Of a stretch of 10,889 nt of DNA, positions 6,378 through 10,889 are shown in pieces. The position numbers and the translations under genes are program-made. Positions within the stretch are counted from its first letter, which is position 1. Each line of letters begins with the position of its first letter. The notes below the pieces were generated by a model. That model saw only the letters and a program-made list of their open reading frames with translations. It ran no database searches and was not told the DNA's origin. The stretch is from positions 1-10,889 of the forward strand of contig JAHZHB010000011.1 of assembly GCA_019420465.1 (NCBI GenBank), read 5' to 3'. This stretch comes from Lachnospiraceae bacterium. Its GTDB lineage: Bacteria; Bacillota; Clostridia; Lachnospirales; Lachnospiraceae.

Positions 6378-6983
6378 TTAAAACTCCGTACGGAAAGAAG
6401 GCATGTTGAAACTGTTGTTCAGGATTTCCTGAAAGTCACCGCTGATCTCCACATTGGCCGGAGTCAGTACAAAGATATAGCTGGATACCTTCTGCAGGCT
6501 GCCACCGAGTGCATAGCATGTACCGGAAGAAAAGTCGATCACACGCTGTGCTACCTCGACATCGATACCTTCGAGATTTAGCAGTACAGTGCAGTCATCA
6601 AGCAGTGTATCTGCGATCTCACGTGTATCCTCCATGCTGGTCGGCTTGATCACACAGACCTCCATATTGGCCATGGAAGTACGTCCGCTTAACGGGGTGA
6701 TCTTGGAAGAAGTCTTTGACTTGACTGTGGTTTTGGGTTTTACGGTTGTTTTAGGTGCAGCTGTCTTGGTGACAGCTGTCTCTTTAACAGATTTGACAGG
6801 GCGAACCGGTGTCTTGGCTACAGGCTCATCATCGTCAAAATCATCGTCGTTGTCCAGCTTTTTAAAGAAACGCTTTTTCGGTTTTTCTACCTCATCAGCG
6901 TCATCATCATCGAAAAAATCGTCGTCATCATCATAATCATCGTTTAATTTTACAGCATTTAAAATCTTGTCTAAGAAACCCAT
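6378..6983 (-). CDS. sepF: Cell division protein SepF
   Basis: SepF is a cytoplasmic membrane-associated partner of FtsZ that bundles its filaments and tethers the Z-ring. The 201-residue product begins with MGFLDKILNAVKL, which resembles the N-terminal amphipathic membrane-binding helix. An acidic stretch follows (residues 15-31 and 45-53, almost all Asp/Glu with Phe), then a Lys/Thr/Pro-rich linker with PKTTVK at 77-82 and 83-88. The conserved SepF domain covers about 105-185 (VCVIKPTSMEDTREIADTL, VLLNLEG, QRVIDFSSG, SSYIFVLTP). The ATG at 6983 is chosen because GGGG at 6991-6994 is 7 nt upstream; an in-frame TTG at 6989 is too close to it. The linker is longer than in Bacillus SepF (about 150 residues). 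Confidence 0.95.
   Translation of the reverse strand: MGFLDKILNAVKLNDDYDDDDDFFDDDDADEVEKPKKRFFKKLDNDDDFDDDEPVAKTPVRPVKSVKETAVTKTAAPKTTVKPKTTVKSKTSSKITPLSGRTSMANMEVCVIKPTSMEDTREIADTLLDDCTVLLNLEGIDVEVAQRVIDFSSGTCYALGGSLQKVSSYIFVLTPANVEISGDFQEILNNSFNMPSFRTEF
6825..6941 (-). repeat. GAY-codon low-complexity tracts in sepF
   Basis: Two runs of GAT/GAC codons, 6891-6941 and 6825-6851, encode the acidic part of the SepF linker (residues 15-31 and 45-53). They read as near-trinucleotide repeats (TCATCATCATC on the plus strand). Such tracts are prone to length change by slippage in steps of three bases, which would alter linker length without breaking the frame. Confidence 0.75.
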
Positions 6984-7000
6984 TATCAATCCCCTTTTCT

Positions 7001-7693
7001 CTATTTCGTATAATCGCGTTCGCCAAAGATACCGGTACCGACACGTACCATAGTTGCTCCCTCTTCAATGGCGACCTCGTAGTCATTTGTCATTCCCATG
7101 CTGAGAACGCTCATAGTGACATTATTGATGTTTTTGGCAGCAATGTCAACACTTAATTGCTTTAATTTGCGGAATATCGGACGGTTTTCTTCCGGATCTT
7201 CCACAAACGGTGCGATCGTCATAAGTCCACGAATGGAAATATTTGGAAGTTTGGCAGCAGCCTCGATCAGAGCGATCGTTTCTTCTGTCGTCACACCGAA
7301 TTTGCTCTCTTCCTGTGCTACGTTGACCTCAATCAGTACAGGTACGGTGATCTCCTTTTTTACAGCTTCTTCGCTGATCGTCTCTGCCAGACGAAGGGAA
7401 TCGACCGAATGGATCATACAGGCTTTGCCAATGACCTGACGGACTTTATTTCTCTGCAGATGTCCGATCATATGCCAGTGTATATCCGCAGGAAGCACTT
7501 CGATCTTCCGGCAGATCTCCTGCACTTTGTTTTCACCGAAATCACGCTGGCCGACGCTGTAGGCTTCTTTAACCATGCTCTCCGGTTTTGTCTTGCTGAC
7601 CGCGATCAGTGTCACCTCATCACGGGATCTGTCTGCCCGTGCACAGGCAGCAGCTATCTTTTCTTCCACTGTTTTCAGATTTTCAATTACCAT
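7001..7693 (-). CDS. YggS family PLP homeostasis protein
   Basis: A predicted 230-residue cytosolic pyridoxal-phosphate-binding protein of the YggS/PROSC/YlmE family. It has no known catalytic reaction and helps maintain free PLP and amino-acid balance. It is a single TIM-barrel domain: AVSKTKP at 31-37 carries the PLP Schiff-base lysine Lys34, and FGENKVQE (52-59), HWHMIGHLQRNK (72-83), GLMTIAPF (156-163) and LSMGMTNDYEVAIEEG (197-212) are all family hallmarks. AAGGAG lies about 9 nt before the ATG at 7693. It is 24 nt after the HlyD-like gene and 17 nt before sepF, the usual ylmE-sepF order. Length and motifs are normal. Confidence 0.95.
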   Translation of the reverse strand: MVIENLKTVEEKIAAACARADRSRDEVTLIAVSKTKPESMVKEAYSVGQRDFGENKVQEICRKIEVLPADIHWHMIGHLQRNKVRQVIGKACMIHSVDSLRLAETISEEAVKKEITVPVLIEVNVAQEESKFGVTTEETIALIEAAAKLPNISIRGLMTIAPFVEDPEENRPIFRKLKQLSVDIAAKNINNVTMSVLSMGMTNDYEVAIEEGATMVRVGTGIFGERDYTK

Positions 7694-7717
7694 ACTGTAT
7701 ATCTCCTTTTTGTTCTC

Positions 7718-9070
7718 TCAGAACAGGATCTCGTCTTCACGGACAGTGCTGCTGTCCAGGACAATATTATCATATAACGCCAGTCCGTAGGATGTGCCGG
7801 TCTTTACGATACAGTACTCTTCGTTCTGGTCGATGATCTCAACACGGCGGAACACTGTATAACCACGATTGATACAGTACACGCCACTTAACTGCCCGGT
7901 CTTGTCCAGAGTAAATGTCTGTGTAGAATTTTCCCTTATCAAGATATCTCCACGGGCAAACTCTGTCATATCCACATAATAGTTGTCATCGTCACTGGCA
8001 TAGATCGTTGCATTCACAAACTCTGTGCCGGAAGTTCCGTTCTTTTTGTCAATGCGACGGATAAATCCAAGGGCCGAACTGTCCTCATCCTTTACAGCAA
8101 AATCCTTTGGCACCAGGAAAAAATTCTTGGATACTATCGAAGTTACGGGAATCTTGAGTCCCTTTTCGGCATTGGTGATCAGCTCGATCTCCAGATAGCG
8201 GTCAGATACATAACGGATCACACCGGAAGTAAAGGTGATCTCAGCATAGATAGCATCTGCCCGTTTGAACAGCTGCAGGCTGCCGGTCATCGTGGTACTG
8301 TCTTTTTTGAAACGCACCTTGATCGATGTCTTGCCCTCTAATTTGGTAGCCTGTACCGAAGAGACAGGGACAATCAGCGACCATGTTTCGTCCTTGACCA
8401 GGCGATACACCGGTGTTCCGGCAGTTATCTTTTCTGTGGTACGCAGATTTTCTACTTTATAGGAAGCATAGGAAAAATCATCTGCGGTAAAATTATCAGT
8501 GCTGATATTCTCCATACCATCCTGTGAATAAGCTACAATACCGCTTTCCGGTGCCATATAAACAGAAGCATCACCCACAACGGCAGTGGAACTGTCACTG
8601 CTGTCCATACCGGCATAGTCCAGAATGCTGCCTGCCAGAGCATATTTGAAAGAATATACCTGGCCGAAATTTGCCGGGTTGAATGAAGAGGCAAACTGTG
8701 CGGTCAGAGAACGGACATTACCAAGTGCACTTTCCGAAAGCTCTGTACTGCCGGTAGTTTCAGAAACCGTCTGTGTCAGCGAATATACCGCACCGGATTT
8801 GCTGACTCTGTGGCCATCCTGCGCATAATAGCGAACGTAACCGTCGTTATTGGCAGTCACGATCGTTTCACTTCGCACGGCCAGAGCGGTATACGTCTGG
8901 TTCTGTGCCAGCGGTCCGGAAATAACCTGATATGTAGAAATATGCTTTGTCGTCGCATAGATGATCAGACTGATCACGATATACAGGAGAATCACGCCGA
9001 AGATAAACGTTCCGATGTTTAAAGTAAACACGGAGGTAGCTTTTTTTCGCTTTTTCTGTCTGTCTGCCAC
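7718..9070 (-). CDS. HlyD-like single-pass membrane protein leading the sepF operon
   Basis: I predict a 450-residue membrane protein with a short basic cytoplasmic N-terminus (ADRQKKRKK), one transmembrane helix at about 18-39 and a large extracytoplasmic part. Two short stretches resemble lipoyl/barrel-sandwich halves of HlyD-type adaptors (DGYVRYYAQDG at 77-87, and ESGIVAYSQDG further on). Such proteins are often annotated as HlyD family periplasmic adaptor subunits, yet no ABC or RND partner is encoded here. The role in transport or cell-envelope growth is unknown. The GTG start at 9070 is chosen because AGGAG at 9079-9083 lies 8 nt upstream; an in-frame ATG at 9091 has no ribosome binding site and sits only about 6 nt from the predicted transcription start. 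It is the first gene of the division operon. Confidence 0.75.
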   Translation of the reverse strand: MADRQKKRKKATSVFTLNIGTFIFGVILLYIVISLIIYATTKHISTYQVISGPLAQNQTYTALAVRSETIVTANNDGYVRYYAQDGHRVSKSGAVYSLTQTVSETTGSTELSESALGNVRSLTAQFASSFNPANFGQVYSFKYALAGSILDYAGMDSSDSSTAVVGDASVYMAPESGIVAYSQDGMENISTDNFTADDFSYASYKVENLRTTEKITAGTPVYRLVKDETWSLIVPVSSVQATKLEGKTSIKVRFKKDSTTMTGSLQLFKRADAIYAEITFTSGVIRYVSDRYLEIELITNAEKGLKIPVTSIVSKNFFLVPKDFAVKDEDSSALGFIRRIDKKNGTSGTEFVNATIYASDDDNYYVDMTEFARGDILIRENSTQTFTLDKTGQLSGVYCINRGYTVFRRVEIIDQNEEYCIVKTGTSYGLALYDNIVLDSSTVREDEILF

Positions 9071-9078
9071 CGGTTCAT

Positions 9079-9089
9079 CTCCTCTCCTC
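9079..9089 (-). promoter_or_regulatory. Ribosome binding site supporting the GTG start of the HlyD-like gene
   Basis: Minus-strand GAGGAGAGGAG lies just downstream of the in-frame ATG at 9091 and ends 8 nt before the GTG at 9070. It can only serve a start downstream of it, so GTG is favoured. Confidence 0.65.
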
Positions 9090-9103
9090 ATAAATGCCCT
9101 AAT

Positions 9104-9132
9104 ATTCTATCATTTTTGTCACCGACACACAA
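9104..9132 (-). promoter_or_regulatory. Promoter of the HlyD-like/yggS/sepF/ylmH/aroB/lspA/rluD operon
   Basis: On the minus strand a -35 TTGTGT (9127-9132, 3 of 6 matches) is separated by 17 nt from a -10 TAGAAT (9104-9109, 5 of 6), which is preceded by TGA to make an extended -10. The predicted start near 9097 gives a leader of about 27 nt to the GTG at 9070. No clear additional promoter was seen in the short gaps between the seven genes. Motif inference only. Confidence 0.6.
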
Positions 9133-9207
9133 GAGTTTTTGCTGTTTCTGTATAAAAAGAAACGGATATGCATATGCTACAGTCATATTAAACAGGAGGA
9201 ATCATGT

Positions 9208-9420
9208 ATGAAAACAAAATGTCTTGATTATACGGCACTGGTACTTACGATCGTAGGTGCTGTCAACTGGGGACTGATCGGCTTTTTCAAATTTGATCTG
9301 GTTGCGTGGCTGTTCGGTTCACTGACGCTTTTGTCCCGCATCATCTATGCGCTGGTCGGCATAAGCGGTCTGTACTGTATCAGCCTGTTCGGCAGGATAA
9401 AGGATATGGGAGAAGAATAG
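9208..9420 (+). CDS. DUF378 family small membrane protein
   Basis: A 70-residue, highly hydrophobic protein matching the DUF378 (YuzA-type) pattern: LDYTALVLTIVGAVNWGLIGF (residues 6-26), then FDLVAWLFG, then LSRIIYALVGISGLY. Two membrane segments are likely, at about 8-28 and 46-63. The function of the family is unknown. The start at 9208 has AGGAGGA (9194-9200) 7 nt upstream; another in-frame start at 9139 has no ribosome binding site. It is a single plus-strand gene between two minus-strand transcription units, followed 27 nt later by a strong terminator. I could not identify a convincing promoter in the 116-nt upstream gap. Confidence 0.88.
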   Translation: MKTKCLDYTALVLTIVGAVNWGLIGFFKFDLVAWLFGSLTLLSRIIYALVGISGLYCISLFGRIKDMGEE

Positions 9421-9441
9421 ACAAAAAGTTCCCCTGATGCA

Positions 9442-9479
9442 AAAAAACATCGCATTCCTTTTCGAATGCGATGTTTTTT
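9442..9479. terminator. Bidirectional intrinsic terminator
   Basis: A perfect 10-bp stem, CATCGCATTC (9448-9457) with GAATGCGATG (9464-9473), has a 6-nt loop and is flanked by A6 on the left and T6 on the right, which extend the pairing. Both strands therefore show a GC-containing hairpin followed by a U-run. It lies 21 nt after the DUF378 stop on the plus strand and 23 nt beyond the P-loop gene stop on the minus strand, so it serves both converging genes. Confidence 0.95.
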
Positions 9480-9502
9480 GACAGTTGCTATTCTGATAGC
9501 TG

Positions 9503-9922
9503 TTAAAGTTCAATAAAAATATATTCAGCGAGATCTGCCGGGATGTCAGCTTTGTCCAGAGAAACGCTCAGAACAAAATTAACTTTGAAGTTTTCACTGA
9601 TCATAGCCAGCTCTTTGATGGTCGAAGTGATATCGGCGCCTTCCAGCTTTGCAACATTTAAGAAACTGTCCAGATACATCTCTTCCAGATCGTGATCCTG
9701 TGAAATGATACCAAGGATAAATCCGATAAACTCATCAGAGTTTTTCAGGCCATATCCGGATGCATCGATCAGACGGATCTTATTGTTCAGCTCCAGCATG
9801 TGTTTTGAACTTTTGTCGATATATACGATATTTCCATTTGCTGTTTTAATGGAAGAGTTCACTTTGTCTAAAAGCTGCTTAGTTTTTCCTTTCCCTTTTT
9901 TACCGATAATCATTTGAACCAT
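9503..9922 (-). CDS. Small P-loop (Walker A) protein, putative ATPase
   Basis: A 139-residue soluble protein whose N-terminus is a strand plus Walker A loop: MIIGKKGKGKTKQLL, with GKKGKGKT at 7-14 (Lys13, Thr14). A possible Walker B is MYLDSF at 82-87 (Asp85), followed by a likely core strand NFKVNFVLSVS at 111-121. This suggests a minimal NTP-binding fold. I recognise it as resembling a small family found in Clostridia that is sometimes loosely labelled ATP-binding or PilT-like, but nothing here supports pilus function. The ATG at 9922 has AAGGAGG (9931-9937) 8 nt upstream. It has its own promoter and shares the 9442-9479 terminator, so it appears monocistronic. Substrate, partner and role are unknown. 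Confidence 0.75.
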   Translation of the reverse strand: MVQMIIGKKGKGKTKQLLDKVNSSIKTANGNIVYIDKSSKHMLELNNKIRLIDASGYGLKNSDEFIGFILGIISQDHDLEEMYLDSFLNVAKLEGADITSTIKELAMISENFKVNFVLSVSLDKADIPADLAEYIFIEL

Positions 9923-9951
9923 AGCAGTTTCCTCCTTAGATACTTATGTGG

Positions 9952-9970
9952 CAGACAGCCTGGCTGTCTG
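9952..9970. promoter_or_regulatory. Palindrome in the leader of the P-loop gene
   Basis: CAGACAGCC (9952-9960) and GGCTGTCTG (9962-9970) form a perfect 9-bp inverted repeat about a single central T. As RNA it would form a 7-bp stem with a 5-nt loop. Relative to the promoter at 9987-10015 it lies at roughly +10 to +28, between the promoter and the ribosome binding site. That placement fits a repressor operator or a leader hairpin affecting mRNA stability or translation. There is no T-tract, so it is not a standard terminator. Confidence 0.6.
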
Positions 9971-9986
9971 TGCTTGATTTAAGAAA

Positions 9987-10015
9987 ATTATAGGCTATTT
10001 GTCACATAATTTCAA
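9987..10015 (-). promoter_or_regulatory. Near-consensus sigma-A promoter for the P-loop gene
   Basis: On the minus strand, -35 TTGAAA (10010-10015, 5 of 6 matches) and -10 TATAAT (9987-9992, 6 of 6) are separated by exactly 17 nt. The predicted start near 9980 leaves a leader of about 58 nt. The -35 overlaps one arm of an AT-rich inverted repeat (AATTTCAA at 10008-10015, TTGAAATT at 10034-10041). This is the best promoter match in the window. Confidence 0.8.
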
Positions 10016-10052
10016 TCATTTTTTCGCCGTTTTTTGAAATTTCATACAAATT

Positions 10053-10889
10053 TTATGAGTTAATCTGCTCTAACAGTGTATTCATATCCTGATACAGATA
10101 GATCTTGTTTATGGCCTTCATCACGATGGAAATATAGGGTTCCCCGTAACGGTTCTGGCTTAAAATCGCCAGACAGGAACCCGCTGCTGAAGTGGTACCG
10201 GTCTTTCCACCAAGAACAGTCACACCGTTTGGAGCACTCTCCTCTCCTGTCAGATAATGATCGGTGGCATCCAGCCTGGCTGTCAGCGTCTGATCACCTC
10301 TCTGATAGGAAATAGTGTAATTGCCAAGCTGCATCGTCTCTACAAAGTAGGGATAGGTAAGGGCTTCATTCAGCATCAGATAGATATCATAGACCGTCGT
10401 GTAATGGTTTTCATCGTGCAGACCGTGCGGAGAAACAAAATGCGTACCGGTAGCACCAAGGCTCTGGGCTTCTGTATTCATCATATTGACAAACTGCTCT
10501 ACCGTACCGCCGACATGCCGTGCGATCGCCATGGCACAGTCGTTTCCGGAATAGACTAAAAGGCCATGAAACAGCTCGTCCATCGTGACGGTATCTCCTG
10601 CACCAAAACCAACCATCTGAGATCCCTCTTCCAGTGTGATATCGTCCTCCGTGATCGTCACCGTATCGTCCATATTGCCGTATTTAACAGCCAGTATGGC
10701 GGTCATGATCTTAGTGATACTGGCCGGGTAGACCTTTTCAAACATCTGGTCACCAAACATGACCTGTCTGTTCTCCACATCAAACAGAGCACCCTTTTCA
10801 TTTCCACTGAGAGAGATATTACTGTTATCCACATCAGCAGATGCCACACACAGGTCAGCGGCAAACGGTGTGGCTTTCATCAGATCTGT
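10053..10889 (-). CDS. D-alanyl-D-alanine carboxypeptidase (5' end outside window)
   Basis: A serine-type penicillin-binding protein of the S11 (DacA/DacF) family, which trims the terminal D-Ala from peptidoglycan stem peptides outside the membrane. Numbering from the in-frame Met at 10880, the active-site motifs are SITK (Ser54, Lys57) within YPASITKIMTA, SGN at 111-113 and KTG at 226-228. The frame stays open to the window edge and no signal peptide is seen, so the true start lies to the right; PFAADLCVASADV looks like sequence just after a signal peptide. The product ends at the catalytic domain, with no PBP5-like C-terminal domain or amphipathic anchor visible. The stop TAA lies 37 nt upstream of the P-loop gene's -35, with no clear terminator between them. 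Confidence 0.93.
   Translation of the reverse strand, partial: TDLMKATPFAADLCVASADVDNSNISLSGNEKGALFDVENRQVMFGDQMFEKVYPASITKIMTAILAVKYGNMDDTVTITEDDITLEEGSQMVGFGAGDTVTMDELFHGLLVYSGNDCAMAIARHVGGTVEQFVNMMNTEAQSLGATGTHFVSPHGLHDENHYTTVYDIYLMLNEALTYPYFVETMQLGNYTISYQRGDQTLTARLDATDHYLTGEESAPNGVTVLGGKTGTTSAAGSCLAILSQNRYGEPYISIVMKAINKIYLYQDMNTLLEQINS

Noticed and set aside
6891..6942. TCATCATC-type repeats considered as a non-coding satellite or CRISPR-like array
   Set aside because: They are in-frame Asp codons of sepF, with no spacer structure.
7711..7725. Short inverted repeat TGTTCT/AGAACA at the 3' end of the HlyD-like gene
   Set aside because: Only 6 bp with a 3-nt loop, no GC-rich stem, and it overlaps the stop codon just before the yggS ribosome binding site; chance is the simpler explanation.
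9139..9207. Upstream extension of the DUF378 gene to a start at 9139
   Set aside because: There is no ribosome binding site there, while the ATG at 9208 has a near-perfect AGGAGGA at 7 nt and starts at the conserved family region.
10008..10041. AT-rich inverted repeat AATTTCAA/TTGAAATT considered as the terminator of the carboxypeptidase gene
   Set aside because: The stem is nearly all A/T with an 18-nt loop and no following U-run on the minus strand, so termination there is doubtful; one arm is better explained as the -35 box of the P-loop gene.

Overview
The window reads as ordinary chromosome from a Gram-positive anaerobe of the Clostridia, most probably Lachnospiraceae. The basis is gene content (SepF/YlmH/YggS division cluster with lspA and an rluD-type gene, a DUF378 protein, a small clostridial-type P-loop protein), moderate GC, and strong AAGGAGG-type ribosome binding sites. 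The genus cannot be fixed from sequence alone. No rRNA, tRNA, CRISPR array, transposase, prophage gene or defence system is visible.

Layout, left to right. 1-115 is a non-coding tail holding a small hairpin and copy 1 of a palindromic repeat. 116-2067 (minus strand) is a two-gene operon: an AI-2E-type membrane protein followed by dtd, overlapping by ATGA. 2068-2248 is a divergent promoter region. 2249-2989 (plus) is a TtcA-type tRNA thiolation PP-loop protein. 2990-3085 is a convergent intergenic region holding copy 2 of the same repeat. 3086-9070 (minus) is a tightly packed seven-gene operon, in transcription order: HlyD-like membrane protein, yggS, sepF, ylmH, aroB, lspA, rluD-type gene. 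A recognisable sigma-A-type promoter lies at 9104-9132. 9208-9420 (plus) is a small DUF378 membrane protein, followed by a strong bidirectional terminator that also serves the facing gene. 9503-9922 (minus) is a small Walker A protein with its own near-consensus promoter and a palindromic leader. 10053 to the right edge (minus) is a D,D-carboxypeptidase whose N-terminus lies outside the window.

How the genes fit together. The seven-gene operon resembles the ylm/sepF-lspA cluster that in Bacillus runs ylmE-sepF-ylmG-ylmH-divIVA-ileS-lspA-ylyB. Here ylmG, divIVA and ileS are absent and aroB sits between ylmH and lspA, while a HlyD-like protein leads the operon. Products serve Z-ring assembly (SepF), PLP homeostasis (YggS), RNA or ribosome binding (YlmH), aromatic biosynthesis (AroB), lipoprotein maturation (LspA) and rRNA modification (RluD type). 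The junctions ylmH-aroB-lspA-rluD are 18 nt, -4 nt and -4 nt, so translation of the distal genes is probably coupled.

The most unusual things seen are the paired 61-64 bp inverted-repeat element just downstream of two unrelated minus-strand operons, the rearranged division cluster with its HlyD-like leader gene, the acidic low-complexity linker of SepF, and the palindrome in the leader of the P-loop gene. I found no convincing wholly new multi-gene system.
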